64,000 nt of DNA from Oscheius sp. JU75 (lineage: Eukaryota; Nematoda; Chromadorea; Rhabditida; Rhabditidae). The position numbers and the translations under genes are program-made. Below the pieces are notes generated by a model. The model saw nothing but the letters and a program-made list of their open reading frames with translations. It had not been told where the DNA came from and made no database searches. Shown here one piece after another: positions 1-18,010 of the stretch; positions within the stretch are counted from its first letter, which is position 1; each line of letters opens with the position of its first letter. The stretch covers positions 7,316,001 through 7,380,000 of the forward strand of contig JASJZC010000004.1 of NCBI GenBank assembly GCA_037178855.1. The letters run 5' to 3'.

Positions 1-536
1 ACAGTATAATAGAGTGTCCTGGGAGCACGACAATATAATGAGAAAGAGGGGGAAATATGACAAAAAATAGGGTCCCATACGATGATGACGAGCCCGAATG
101 TTTCGTCTCTCAATCTTCTTTCACATTCTTCTGATTCAGAGAATTATACGGGGAGGAGACAGTCAAAGTGGGCCCAGAGCTCGCACGCCCACCGTTTTAA
201 CGAGATTTTTGGAACTTTAATACCCTTAGGAGACAGCCTAAAATTTTATGCTTTGTCTCTGATTCTGTTTCCTGACACCCCTTTTTTCTTTCTACAGAGA
301 GACAGAGACTACTCATTTCCTCCTATATTCCAATATAAATTTGGCCTTGTGTTTCTGATAGAACAAACACAGCTGCCTGCTGGCCCACGTCCAACCCGTG
401 ATATCCTTTCTCTCTTTCTCTCCTCATCATCTAGTCTCCGTGTTCACAATTAGCGTTCCCCTGTGGCCCATTCCCTATCCTTTCTCTCTTTTCAGTTTCT
501 CAGAGTAATCAGTTGTCAGGACTCTTTGGCGATAGA

Positions 537-647
537 ATGTTCGCGGTCTTGGAAAAGTCGCGACATTCGTCGTCTCGTCGGAACCGGAGGGCTTCTCCGG
601 ACTGGAAGGGAGCAAACTATAAGTTCTTCGAGGACATCATCAAGCTG
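537..647 (+). CDS. Isolated probable first coding exon (37 codons)
   Basis: An ATG exon of 37 codons begins MFAVLEKSRHSSSRRNRR, ends FFEDIIKL and stops cleanly at a GTAGGT donor. It has an Arg/Ser-rich basic start and a codon choice like that of the real exons nearby. It ends in phase 0. The next convincing coding exon in this strand and phase is the adenylyl cyclase exon starting at 3834, so this could be an alternative 5' exon of that gene. It could equally belong to a gene whose other exons I did not find. No family recognised. The 3-kb gap contains a 5S rRNA copy and microsatellites but no other exon I would defend. Confidence 0.35.
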
Positions 648-1749
648 GTAGGTCTTTTTGGGAAATCTTTCTCCGGACGTGTATCCCATTGATTCTTTGG
701 GCTACAACCACTTCACTGCTATTCGTTTCTGTGTTTCTGACTCTTTCCTAATGTTAAAATCCTTTGGAACGGTAAGGCAACTATTGGATTCCAACTGATT
801 GCTAGGTAAGATTCGATTGACTCATTGGTCTTGTGATATCTGCTTCCGTTTCTCTTAAGCTGTTTAGGTGGACTCGCACACAAAGTTAGTCTCTGGAACT
901 CGGTAGTCTATCTATAACAGAGATGAAGTGTTATGGAATATATGTGGGGAACAAAAGACACTGGATTCGGTAGCATTTCTATAGACTGCTGGGCAGGGAT
1001 ACGTGCATTTTTGTCAAGAACTGGCTCCAGATACAGACTTTTTTGTACCTGGCTGCTTTCGTTTTGTCTTCAGTTTCCCGAAAGAGACGGAGAGACAGAA
1101 AGAGAGACAGGAAGACAGAGAGACATTGATCCAGATCAGAGTCATGTCCAAAGACTACCAAGAAAGACATACGTCAGACTCCTTGACAAGAAAGAAAACA
1201 CGCGTGCTCAGAAACCGGGGGACAAAGAGAATGGAGAGAGTGCAAGAATTATGAAGTAGGAGCGGGGGGAGTAGCACTTGGTAAAATTGGTTCCGTCGCT
1301 CATCTCTTGTTCTTTTCCCCACCCCTTTTTTGACAGCTGGCCTCTGTCAATCACCGCCCATGAATATTTCCTAGACACAACAACTTCTTCTCCCCGAAGA
1401 GAATGCTAATTTTGGTTAGGCTTATGAAAGTGTTTCTTTAGGAAAGAGACAGTCGATTCAGCGACAGCGACGACACATTCTTTTCATTTCTGACTACTCT
1501 GTCTCTCCCTTTCAAGACAAGAAAGTCTGTAGTTCTCTCCCCCTCCCTGTCTGTCTCTCCATTCTTCTGTTAAACCGCTGAAAATGACACAAATCCGAAA
1601 AATGGCAGGCGACTAGTCGAAGGAGGGGCACACGTTTTTGGAAACTTTCTACTTTTTTTCTGAATCCTTATCTTTCCTAGATACAAGTATTTTTCTCACA
1701 GTAAGAAACATGAAAATAGTGGATCTCTAATATCGTGAGATGATTGAGG

Positions 1750-2050
1750 CGCTTTCAGTGGAAGAGCTACAAAATAAGACCATGCCTGTCTAGATTGAGA
1801 TTGCGGAAAGTCAGAAAACTGTCTTGAAATGAGGCGCAATGAAAACCAATCGAGAAATTCAAAAACCCGCTTACGGCCACACCACGTTGAAAGTACGCCA
1901 TCCCGTCCGATCTGGCAAGTCAAGCAACGTTGGGCCCGGTTAGTACTTGGATCGGAGACGGCTTGGGAATCCCGGGTGTCGTAAGCTTTTTGCTTATACT
2001 AAGTTTGTGGCATCAAACTTTTGAACATTTTGGCCATCCGGGGGCTATTT
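1750..2050 (+). repeat. 5S-bearing interspersed repeat, copy 1
   Basis: The sequence on both sides of the 5S rRNA copy is shared with the other 5S copies here. About 110 bases upstream (GAGCTACAAAATAAGACCA, then GATTGAGATT and CTGTCTTGAA) match copies at 14.4 and 28.1 kb. About 50 bases downstream (CTAAGTTTGTGGCATCAAAC) match the 28.3-kb copy. The 5S gene therefore sits inside a longer repeat unit. No clear terminal repeats or target duplication were found by eye. Confidence 0.6.
1869..1987 (+). rRNA. 5S ribosomal RNA, dispersed copy 1
   Basis: This 119-base sequence starts GCTTACGGCCACACCACG and ends GGGTGTCGTAAGCT, so its two ends pair as helix I of 5S rRNA. The internal control block (AGCAACGTTGGGCCCGGTTA then TTGGATCGGAGAC) is intact and the next bases are TTTTT, a pol III terminator. 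It matches the nematode type of 5S rRNA as I recall it, with CACGTTGAA near base 17. It equals the 28-kb copy and the minus-strand 25.7-kb copy over the stretches compared, so it is probably a working gene or a very recent copy. Confidence 0.85.
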
Positions 2051-3193
2051 TTTTGCCAATTTCTCTAAGAAACCCATGTGAAAAAATATTCTTCGGTATG
2101 CAAACAGGAGACAACATAGCGGGAAACTCTTTTACAGCCACGAACGAAAAATGTATGGTTTTTAAATGGATATCCGTACAGCCTCATCCTTCCAGAACTC
2201 AAAAAGAGACGACACATAAGCTGCAGGTGATCAGTGCAAACAGATTGGAACTCAGGGTGGCGGTCCCGGATGAATGAGAGGGAAATGTGACACCGGGAGA
2301 GGTGAGATGACACAAGGCAGCTCACCTGTTTCCTCTCGGCTCTTTTGCGTTTTGCGCCTCTCACTCTCTGTCTCCATGAACACTTCCTCCCCTCCTAAAT
2401 CATCTGTCCTTAGAAGGGGATTTAACTTGTCACTTTGGGACCAGACCTTGTCCCGTCTTCTTTCCACTTTCCGTCTCTAGGGCACCTATTGTTCTAAGCA
2501 TGGAGATGCGACTGGTGGGTCCTTTCCGTAAAAAATGTCTCTCTCTCCCTGTCTCTCTGTATTGTTTCCACCCTCGACTCTCTCTGAGCCCCCCCTTCTC
2601 GTAAAAAGACCAAAAATGCTATAAATAGCCAAAAAGATAAGACCCCTGCCCCGAAGGCAGCAATCGATTTGATGGCTCGTTAGACCATTTCTAAGCAATG
2701 ATCCACTTCCATTAGGCACAGATGAATCGAGACCGAGTCAAGGTTTGTTGTTTTTCGACGAGAACCTCTGTGTATGAGTAGCAAAACACCGCCTGTGCTC
2801 CATCCCTTCTCATCGTCTCTCTCTCGGATCATAGGGATTCTTTACGCGATCCACGTCAATTTTTTCACTGCATGTTGTTTCTAAAGCTGTCTTTTTTGTC
2901 CGTCTGTCTCCCTGAGCATTCTGTCCCTGACTCTCTGTTTATAACTAGTCTTTTCCCAAAATCCGGTCCGATTTTTGGTTGCTGGCTCCCGAGAATTCGG
3001 ATCACAGTTCGTTTCTCACTCTCTTCCGACTCTGCGCGCGCAATCAGACCCAGCTGTTTTGAGGAAGAATCGCGAGGTCTTAACGGCAGCCGGGGCACTA
3101 AATGCCCCCTGATTGACTCGCTTCCTGTGTCTTTAGGCTCGTTTTTGAGGGTCGGACCAGTTGAGTTCAACTTTCAAAACAATCTTCGTTTGA

Positions 3194-3316
3194 AAGAGAC
3201 ACAGAGACACAGAGACACGGAGACACAGAGACATAGAGACACAGAGACACAGAAACACAGAAACACAGAAACACAGAAACACAGAGACACAGGGACACAG
3301 AGACAGAGACAGACTT
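3194..3316 (+). repeat. GACACA/GAAACA microsatellite
   Basis: About 120 bases of nearly perfect 6-base units (AGAGACACAGAGACACAG, drifting to AGAAACACAG). The same sequence type is scattered in shorter form through introns of the left two thirds of the window. Confidence 0.95.
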
Positions 3317-3574
3317 AGATCTTCCCATGGCATTCTCTTGGCGGAAGAGGCGTTCCTCTGTCCTTTCCCTTCCACTTTTCGTTTCTTTCTCTCGAATACG
3401 CGAGGAGAGCGGATTCTTGAAGATCATCCGCCCCTGCGCTCTCCCCGGGTCACAACAATGAATGAATTAGCAACCACAAGGGGGTGCGCGTCCGCGTGAA
3501 CTCATTTTTTTCTTCTCTCTTCTCCTTATGAACCAATAAGACCCTCTCCCAAGAGGGTCCCTCTCTAACCTAAA

Positions 3575-9448
<5,874 letters not shown>

Positions 9449-9781
9449 TGTACTGGACATGTCCATAACCAAGCTAGTCACTTAAACTTTGCCCCTCCGG
9501 TAGTGCTATAGGGTCAATTGCATCTTGACGGGTCCCCTACTTCTCTCTGTGATCTTCTTTGTATATTTTGCCTCTTTGATCTGATATAAACATTCGCAAG
9601 CTTTGTCTTTACATCTTTCTGTCTCTCTGTCTCACTGTCTCTTTGTCCCTCTGTCTCTCTATGATAATTCTGTTTACCTCTGGTGCCTTTAGCTCAAGTA
9701 GGTGTGCGCCAATCCCTGGCTTACGCAGATTGCGTCGTTGCGAGATGAATGACCTTCTCCGGCATGATATTCTCCCGAACA
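9449..9781. other. Spacer between cyclase and multipass-protein gene
   Basis: No gene. It holds the cyclase 3' end, an AT-rich stretch with a weak poly(A)-like signal (GATATAAACATT) and a CTGTCTCT microsatellite near 9620-9660. An upstream coding exon of the following gene could lie in 9690-9780, but the reading frames there do not join convincingly. Confidence 0.6.
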
Positions 9782-11113
9782 ATGCCGCTGGTGAGGGTGA
9801 GTTTCGCTGACAATGAGCATGCTGTTGCCATGGACCGCCAACTGTCCGACACTGTAAGTTCCTGTTTCTGTCTCTGTTAATTTCTTCAGCTGGGTCATCT
9901 GAACAGATCTATTACCCTCACCCGTAGACTCTTCTGCCTATCAAAGACGAAAGGCTGGAAGGAGAGCTGTCAACTGGTGAGTGACAGAGACAGAAACAGA
10001 GACGGCGCTTTAGGTTTGGTGCTGTTTTGTCTCATTCCTTCTTCTAATCGCATGGATCACTTCCCTTTTGATCTGTTCCGTTCCCCTGTCTGCTTTTCTC
10101 ACTCTGGGACTGTTCAGTCACCTTCTACTAATTTTCTGGGCTCACCCCAACCGACTGTTTTCCAAAGCCTTGACTGCTTCCTCAAACGGCGTAGGAATCC
10201 TTCGCTCCATGCCGAAACTTCTGAGGATTACAGTGAGTACGTGAACTAGTATCCAACAGTACCCCTTCAGAACGTGACCTACTCTATTACCATGATACTT
10301 TCCTCTTTCCTAGCTATATTCCTTCTTCTGTCAGTTCTCAACCTCTTGCCCATCTTCGTTATACCATCTGTTCACGTCTCTCTACAAATGCCTCTCCTGG
10401 CTGGTCTTCTCGTCTCAGCTGTGGTCATCCCGACAGCTAACACTCTCTTCTTCAGCTTCAGCTACAGGATAGTGGCAGAGCTTGAGGCTCTGGCTCAGGA
10501 CTTCCAGAAGGATGCGAATACTTCACAGGTAGTTGTGAGTCAAGAGCAGAGAGACAGTGTACTCTAGTTGCCAGTCTGTCGGCACTACTTCTATGCCCAT
10601 CGGAGTCTTCTGAAGTTACTCCATACAGTATCAAAACCTCTGGGTCTCTGGCTATCAGTGACTCTCCTAATCGACGTCCTGGCTCTATACTCTTCTCTCA
10701 AGATCATCACCATAGTCGACTACTTTGACCCCGGTCAACTATGGAAACTGTTCCTGAACGGAACAGTTCTCATCGGAGCTGGACTCCATGTCATGGCTAT
10801 ACTTTTGACAGCCCTGAAAATCAGAGCTAGCATGAAGATGATCCGTACCGGAGTGATTAGCCTACTAGTAGGGAGGATGATTCTACATGAACAGGTAGGA
10901 ATTTCTGAAATTTTGACTAAACTATGTTCAGATATATGGTCTCTGCTCCTTCTTTCTCTCTTCACTGGATAAGGTACCCTGTCTCTATCTCTTTGGCTTC
11001 TTCCCAATTAGACGCTCGTCCTGTCAACTGGTATTTTGTAAGTCATAGAGAGACAGTGACTGTTTCAGGGTGTCGTCATCCTCGTCATCGTTTTCTGGTT
11101 TCTGTATCGATAA
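9782..11113 (+). CDS. Multipass membrane protein, chemoreceptor-like
   Basis: Five exons join exactly in phase 0: 9782-9853, 9890-9976, 10014-10232, 10271-10528, 10568-10894. A short exon at 10932-10973 follows, and probably two more up to a TAA at 11111-11113. The protein starts MPLVRVSFADNEHAV and then has about seven hydrophobic segments, for example FVSFLLLIAWITSLLI, ITMILSSFLAIFLLLSVL and GLWLSVTLLIDVLALY. Two basic loops lie between helices (RSMPKLLRIT and RHYFYAHRSLLKLLH). Size and layout fit an invertebrate gustatory-receptor-like (7tm_7) or other nematode chemoreceptor, but I saw no diagnostic motif. The join of the last two exons is unresolved: a hydrophobic tail read from GGTGTCGTCATC needs a phase that the visible splice sites do not give. 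Introns are 36-40 bases. Confidence 0.6.
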
Positions 11114-13779
11114 ACAGTTGAATAAAGAGGTTGACCTGGCTCTATCTCTTCGCTCGCTGTCTCTCGGTTCCTCAACTTCTCAGTCTCTCAGTCTCTTAGC
11201 CTCTGTCACCCAATCTCTGTCTCTCTTTCGCCGTCTTTCTGTCTTTCTGTCTCCTTTCCCTTTTCCTCATCCCGATCCTTGCAGTTTCCCCACAGCCTCC
11301 TCCCTCTATTGTTCCACCTGACGACAACCGTTCGAACCAGTTCGAGAGTGAGATTTAGGTCTGATCTCACCTCTCTGCCTCATCTTTGTCCTCTTCTTGT
11401 ATCACACAACGCATTAGCCCCCAAAAATGCGGTTTCGCCACTTCATTAGCAGCTGATTGGAGGTCGTGTGTGATTTATGTACCCGTACCGCTTGCTCGTC
11501 CCTCTAATTCGTTTGACTGTACTCTCGAAAAGCCTTTAAAGATAAGGCGGTCTTTCATTTTAACGACATCTTCTTCTTGCCCCGATAACCACCTGGTTTT
11601 CTCTTTAAAAAAACCTTTCACTGATCTGGAAAGAAAGTTAGCTAACTAGTACGCAGCTAATAAGGATTCTAATGGGACAAGACTGGGGCTAACGGGAGCC
11701 AGTTAGACATGTACCAGTTTAAATTAAAGACAGAGAGACAGAGAAATAGATATAGTCAGTACACGTGACAGTGACAGGTAGATGGTAGCAGCATGTACTT
11801 GGTCGTCTCTCGTTCTGTCGTTCCGGTAGATTCTCTTCTTCCTGTCCCAGACAGATCCGTATTCTCTCGACTTCTCTTCCACAACTCTTCCAACTCTCTA
11901 ATCTCAACTTACGCTATCTCTCTCTCTCTCTCTCTCTCTCTCCGTCATCCACATCTTCTTCGGTACTTGTCGGTTTTCTCTCCTCACAGTAGGCCCTTTC
12001 TTTTTGATCCAGTATCTCGACTCTCCCAATTTCTTCTCTTTCTGCCATGGTAGCCGTCGCACTTGTTCCAGAAAGTTGTGGCAATTACAGTTGTTTGTTA
12101 ACTTTTGTACTTACAGTTTTTTGGTATGTTTTTGAACAAAAAAGTGAGAGACCGAAAAAAAACTTAAACAGAGAGACAAAGCGATAGAGAAACAGAGAGA
12201 TATAGAGAAAGAGACAAAGAGACTGGACCTCCCCGGAAACGATCCTATTTGCTCTGTTCTTGACTAGAAGTGCTAGATAAACTTTCGATTCTTTTTTTCT
12301 CACTGTTCCATATCGGGAGGACTACCTGATTGATTTCGGTCGCGAATTGAAATGCAACCGGTTCAAGAATTTGAACAGCTGTTCTCTCCCGCTCTCTGTT
12401 AAAGGGGAGGCATTGCTGATTCAACACCGTCCAACAAAGCTATCTCCCTCTGCCTCTCTCCATGTCATAAGAAAAATGTAATTCTTGTTCCTCATGTCAT
12501 TAGGCTAAGCCTGAATTTCTGAGTCATTTCCTTTTTCTTACGTCATCCATGGGCTATCTTTGCAACTGTCATTCCAACCCACCCAGAGAAATCTCACACG
12601 TGCCGACTTGTTCTTAGGAAACGGGGCTTCTCTCGCTCGGGATTGAAGAAAAACTCGTTCTTTTTTTCGGCTTCTCGCTTTTTTCAAGGATGCGAAATAT
12701 TGTCACCTTCTGTCTCTCTTTCTCCCTTTGTCTTTGTCTCTCTCTCTCTCTCTCTCTCCCTAACTCCCTGTCTCTCTGGCTGTTTCCCTTTGTGACTTTG
12801 TATTTCTGTCCTTCTGGTAAATGATCTGACAGTCCCCTCAAGTGCTCGGCCAGTGAAAAAATGCACTAAACGATCGTGTCACTGTCCCGTTTCGGCAGCC
12901 GGGTGTCCTTTACATGAAGTGACACTCTCTTTTAGGAGTCACTTCCCCTCTGTATGCGTCTTGTGCTAGTCAATCTGCTCCGCCCTACTGGCAGGTGAGA
13001 TCTTCATCTGGATGGTTTTTTCGGACCGGGGACGCTACTCTTTTCAGTCCAAGAAGGGTCAGTGATCCAACCGTCTCTCTCTCTCTACCCTTGTACCCCA
13101 AACTTTGTTTGTTTCCATTTTTAGCCCAGCAACTGTTTGCCCATACCCATGTTTACTTTTTGACTCTTTCCCAGCCTATACAGCTCCTCTCCTAATCTGA
13201 CTCTCGACCACCACCTGCCCTCGGCTGGTGTCATCCCCCCGACTGTCCAGATGGTCACAGACCCCTTCGGGTCACGGCCAGCGGAAGCCAAAGCTTCCTT
13301 CCCGTTTTTGTCGGCCTGTCAAATCCACTCCTCTCCATTCCTCTCCAACTTTAAATGAAGCCATTTTTCGGCAAAGAGGCGAGCTCTCTCAAGATAACCG
13401 GACGGCGATCGAGTCGGTTTGACCAGAGAGGGGAGGCCCCTTCACACCTCCTGTTAACGTTTGCGTTATGACAATAAACACCTGCAGCCCGTTGCCATCT
13501 GGATGTTTTGTCTTGTGGCCACCCTCTCTCTGTCTGTTTCTATGTTTCTCTATCTCTCTGTCTCTCGCCTTTTCCGCCCCATTGTTTCCGATCATTATCT
13601 TTCAGGCTTTTGCTGATAAAGAGGGGTCGCCCTTCTGGAATATTTCCAAACTCTGATCTTCTCTATTTTCTCAGTTTTCACGAGCTAGAAAAAAGTTCCC
13701 CGGTCACCCTGAACCCTCCTCCTCCTTAATCCGAAAATGTTCCTTCCCATCCGAGGACATTCGACCACTTTTCAGCGCA
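11114..13779. other. About 2.7 kb without a recognised gene
   Basis: No exon chain on either strand could be built. The sequence is pyrimidine-rich on the plus strand, with many TCTCTGTCT runs and a pure TC run at about 11918-11942 and another near 12735-12760. Long open frames here are Ser/Leu- or Arg/Glu-rich translations of these microsatellites. The stretch 12990-13700 has better base balance, but I found no protein family in it. Confidence 0.6.
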
Positions 13780-15543
13780 ATGAATCGCGTTCTTGAGATC
13801 GAAGAAGCCGTCTCAGGACTTCTGGACCTCGATGAGGTCTCCCTCCTACAGTATCCCCAATGGAACGACCTTGCCGAAGACATCATAAGAGTATGTTACC
13901 TTTTCAAGACCCAAAAGTTCGAAAGTCTTTAGAAGCTGCGCCACGTCCATTCCCATTGCTTGGAATCGTCTAGGGCCAGTCTGCTGACTCCCCCCAGTTC
14001 AGAGGGCAGTGTTCATTGTGAGTTAATGAGAGAGAAAATGTCAATAGTCGCTTATCAGTCGAGAAAGAAATGTGGTCAGAATTCGTGGTAGGGGACTGCA
14101 TTGAGTCATAGAGTTCGTGTATGTTCTACGGATTGAACGGGGTCAGAGTGGATGCATCATGGGGATTGATCTTGAACTAGAAAAATGATTCTTCAACCCT
14201 TCTAAAAGCCAATTAAAGTGGTTGGAATCTTGTTTTTTAGAATCTTGGTGTTTTCTACAAAGTTGTTCTACAGAAAATAATTTTGCAAAAAGAAAGGGAT
14301 GCAATAGTGAGCTAGATGCACAGAGAGCGCCGCACCTAAATTTTATTCCGTTCTAACGGGGTGCTCTGCCCTGGAAACAGTTTTTATCATCGCAAGAGCT
14401 CCAAAATGAAACCAAGTTTGCCTAGATTGAGATTATAGAGAGCTTGAAAACTTTCTTGAGATTTCATAGCCCACTCACGTCCACACCACGTTGAAAGTAC
14501 GCCATCCCGTCTGGCCTGGCAAGTCAAACAACGTTGGGCCCGGTTAGTACTTGGATCGGAGACAGCTTGGGAATCTCGGGTGTTGTTAGCTTTTTGCTTT
14601 TTAGCAACTTATTGAAATCATTTTTTTTTCAGCCGACGTGTTTAGTTCTACCTCCTCATCAGACTACTCATCCCATCCTTCTCCCTACGAGGCAGCTGCT
14701 CAAGCTTTTGATCGTCAAATCTACTCCCGTTGTATCAAAATAGTCGAGGCTGCTGCGCTGCCACTTGAAATGTGAAACCCTGCTCCTTCTACCGGAAGAC
14801 CGCACTTCATTTCAGGTCCATGGTCTCATTGGCACATCATTCCTATGCGGCGATTGTAGAGGATTCTGAGGATGTCGAAGACAGTGCCAAGTTCGCGCTC
14901 TGGTGGTGTCAATTCTTGGAGAGGACAGAACCTACCAGGGCTGTCAATGAGAAGACAGAGATTCTGGATTACTGGCTGGTAGCTCTAGAAAGGTTGTTCC
15001 AATTGGAACCGAGCAGACGAAAGAATACCAGTGCGAACTTGCTGAAAATTTCGACCAAGTGCTATAAGGTGGGGCAGTGATAGTGACAGTGACAGACTCT
15101 CTTCAGCTAGCCTCTGCCAATGTCCGAGCCTTCCACAGCAAATGCCTCCGCAAACTAGAGAAGCTCGTCTACTGGATTGACGAGACCCGTTCCTACTGTG
15201 AAGGATACCCAGAATTCACAGAGGCCGAAGCTTTGGCAGTCGAGGCCATCAAGACTTCCCTTCGAGACCAGAAACGGTTCGAAGCAGAGACAGGGACCAA
15301 TCGAAAAGACATCGACTACGCGATGTGTTGTGACCTATTGTCCAGTCTGGCTATCAGGACAAGCTCAGAGGATGACCAGTTGTCACAGAGTCCAAAGGAT
15401 ATTGAGAATCTCATGGAAAAGATCTTTCTGGTAGAGGAGTAAGCACTGGGAGTAGTAAAAAATGGTTTCAGGACGAGAACGACAGTGGATATGTCACACT
15501 GCCCCGGTCCGATACTGAGGAAGACATCGTGCTTCGTCTTTGA
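13780..15543 (+). CDS. Uncharacterised alpha-helical protein (327 residues)
   Basis: Six exons join in frame: 13780-13890, 13933-14017, 14633-14771, 14816-15068, 15107-15430, 15472-15543. The product starts MNRVLEIEEAVSGLLDLDE. A Ser-rich linker (SSTSSSDYSSHPSPYE) is followed by about 200 residues with strong helical periodicity (WWCQFLERTEPTRAVNE, YWLVALERLFQLEPSRR, LEKLVYWIDETRSYCEG) and an acidic tail ending DTEEDIVLRL. There is no signal peptide or membrane segment, so it is probably soluble. The last intron uses the donor at 15431; without that splice the frame stops 12 bases later, which would lose the acidic tail. Intron 2 contains a decayed 5S rRNA copy. I do not recognise the family. 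Confidence 0.7.
14473..14591 (+). pseudogene. Decayed 5S rRNA copy 2 (intronic)
   Basis: Full length at 119 bases, but with roughly ten differences from the other copies. Examples are ACTCACGTCC at the 5' end, GTCTGGCCTGGC in place of GTCCGATCTGGC, and GTTGTTAGCT at the 3' end, which break helix I and loop regions. The upstream flank matches the other 5S-bearing repeats. It lies in sense orientation inside intron 2 of the 327-residue protein gene. Probably not a working rRNA gene. Confidence 0.8.
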
Positions 15544-15562
15544 AAACAAAATAATTTAACGG

Positions 15563-18010
15563 TTGCTCTGTTCAAATCTGACAGTTCCCTACAGTAATTA
15601 GGATGAGAGGCTTGACAGTCTCACTTGAGACAGAGAAATAGATAGACAGAGAGCTCAGGGTCTGAGGATGAGTCAAGCTACCGAGAAGACTTTTTGAACC
15701 TATCCCAACTGTCCCTCTCATCAGTTTCTCGACTTATATTCTTACTGTGCCTATCTGTCTGTCATTCTCGTCCACAGTGGCTTCTGGTATCCCTACATCG
15801 TCCAAGTATGCTCATACTTGACTTTCGCTTCTTAGAGAAAGTTTGAAGTTTTTGGAAAAGCTTTGGAAACTTTCTAATTGGACACTTCTGGAAGTGAAGA
15901 GCAGAAGCGACAGCAGCTTACTCCACCACTGCTGCTCCCGCCGGAAGGTATATCAGAAATCAGCCCGTTCCACTTATTTGGAAACTTCTTCCATGCCCAA
16001 AACTTCGAATGGAACGACTTCTGGAAGAAATTCAAACGGGTTTCTCGAACTGTGCTTGTTCATTCATAGACAGTATTCGGTAATCGGCAGCTAACATAAT
16101 TCGTCAACAGGGCTGTGCTGGTGGCGCTCAGAGCAACTGAAATTGGATTATCAAAAAGAGACAGAGATTGTTACTAACTTGAAGTTGACCAGCTGTAGCG
16201 ATAGTTGCAACTTCGAAATCAGGAGAGCAACGTTTGAGCAATTCTTGATGCCCAGCAGCGTTCCAGATCCAGGGACGATCCATAATCCATAGGAAGGATT
16301 ATTTTCTTTTCTTTCTCTTTCTAGTAGGCTACCCTAACCATTTCTTTTGCACTGATCCTCTCACCCCTTTCCTTTGTTTTGAGACTAACAAGGGAAGCCT
16401 TTCAACTTAAGCTGGCCTTTAGCAACGAACAAGGTGCCATTCGATAGCTCTAAACATGGGTATAACGGGGTATATTGCCGAATTCGCTTAACCCCTCCCT
16501 GGTCCGAGATATGACACTTTTAAAAATGGCGCCCCCGTATCATCTCGGCGCTTTGGCTACAGGATCCGACGTGGTAAGCTTCGAAGGCTCCAAAAAACAT
16601 GGCAGCGTGGTATGACGGTGAGCGCGGTGGGCTGGGATGTAATTACTTGCTGGTTCGGATCCGCACAAGTATTTTTTCTTTTTTTTTCTATTATCTGTGA
16701 TTATGTGCTTTTGTTCTTTCATTATGTTTGTTTTTCATAACGCGTAAACTTTTTAGTTCCCACATGAACCCATCTAAAATCCAACTCTATGACAATTGAA
16801 GAGGAAGAGCCACTCTTTGGCTTAAGTTATTCGACTAGAGAGGCACCAAGTGGACGTCTGTATTCTCCTTTTTTGGAAATTAGTTTAAACTACTTCAACA
16901 GGAAAAACTTTGTTTTGTTGGCTAAAGTCCCCCCGCTAACTATATGCTATATGTTTTTACCATGTGAAAAAGTTTGTCAAGAGAGTCACAAGTTTTGCTC
17001 TGGCAAATCAAATCGATTTCCAAATAGCAGCAAGGGACAATCTACTCAAGGTCAGTTTTTTCATCAAACAAAGTCATATTTCTGTCAGGTAATCTCTTTG
17101 ACCCATCGACAGTTCACTCATCACGCTTTCCATTCATTTTGGCAGTATAGTTGGTATGCGTCGGGCTATCAGGTTCTTCACCCTCCACCTTTCAAAACTC
17201 CTATTCAAATTTGTTTCCCAACCACCCCCCAGATCTGTTCGATTCCAAATTGTAAAGGATTTGGTTTCATGCTTTGTCTCTTCTGTGACCAGTATTTTTG
17301 TTTCTCGCACTACATTATTCAATATCATTGGTGTTAAAGTGCATTTGTTCACAAAAACAAAGTTTTTCCTGTTGAAGTAGTTTAAACTAATTTCCAAAAA
17401 AGGAGAATACAGACGTCCACTTGGTGCCTCTCTAGTCGAATAACTTAAGCCAAAGAGTGGCTCTTCCTCTTCAATTGTCATAGAGTTGGATTTTAGATGG
17501 GTTCATGTGGGAACTAAAAAGTTTACGCGTTATGAAAAACAAACATAATGAAAGAACAAAAGCACATAATCACAGATAATAGAAAAAAAAAGAAAAAATA
17601 CTTGTGCGGATCCGAACCAGCAAGTAATTACATCCCAGCCCACCGCGCTCACCGTCATACCACGCTGCCATGTTTTTTGGAGCCTTCGAAGCTTACCACG
17701 TCGGATCCTGTAGCCAAAGCGCCGAGATGATACGGGGGCGCCATTTTTAAAAGTGTCATATCTCGGACCAGGGAGGGGTTAAGCGAATTCGGCAATATAC
17801 CCCGTTATACCCATGTTTAGAGCTATCGAATGGCACCTTGTTCGTTGCTAAAGGCCAGCTTAAGTTGAAAGGCTTCCCTTGTAAGATCGTTGCGAGTCCC
17901 GACCGACCCAGGTCCGACACTCTCACCCTCCGAGGGCCTGATCGGGATTCGGAAAATTGGATAGTGGAGACTGAGAGTGGTGTCTTGAGATGCGGGAATA
18001 GGGAATTCTA
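15563..18010. repeat. Inverted-repeat family A, interrupted copy
   Basis: Sequence on both sides of the nested palindromic element matches the reverse complement of 23.2-23.8 kb. Examples are TAGTAGGCTACCCTAACCAT at about 16323, CTCCGAGGGCCTG at 17928 and GAGTGGTGTCTTGAGATGCG at 17974. The outer part at 15766-15850 (ACTTGACTTTCGCTTCTTAG) matches the terminal inverted repeat of that second copy. The right end after 18010 could not be aligned, so the copy is truncated or rearranged. No coding capacity seen. Confidence 0.7.
16389..17881. mobile_element. Young palindromic (foldback) DNA transposon, 1,493 bp
   Basis: Two arms of about 528 bases (16389-16916 and about 17354-17881) are reverse complements and look identical; for instance, 60- and 40-residue frames read from the two arms give the same peptides. 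A spacer of about 440 bases separates them. The termini are CAAGGGAAGCCTTTC and its complement. The flanking bases on both sides are TAA, which fits a 3-base target duplication as made by PIF/Harbinger-type transposases. No transposase is encoded, so it would be non-autonomous. It interrupts the older repeat family A, because the bases left and right of it are continuous in the copy at 23.5 kb. Near-identical arms point to a recent insertion or ongoing arm conversion. Confidence 0.85.

Noticed and set aside
1740-2050. Spliced-leader (SL1) RNA gene next to 5S, as in the C. elegans 5S unit
   Set aside because: No SL1-like leader or Sm site was found in the flanks of any of the 5S copies by eye.
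3135-3320. Regularly spaced short repeats that resemble a CRISPR array
   Set aside because: Units are 6 bases and contiguous with no unique spacers; this is a simple microsatellite in a eukaryotic genome.
2868-3427. Long overlapping open frames on both strands rich in Ser/Leu/Val/Cys or Thr/Gln/Arg
   Set aside because: They are translations of the GACACA microsatellite; both strands stay open because the repeat has no stop codon, and there is no splice context or family signal.
16789-17481. Open frames of 182 and 115 residues sharing the start MTIEEEEPLFGLSYSTREAP
   Set aside because: The shared peptide comes from the two arms of the palindromic element read in opposite directions; the 182-residue frame is AT-rich spacer sequence with no recognisable domain, so no gene is called.
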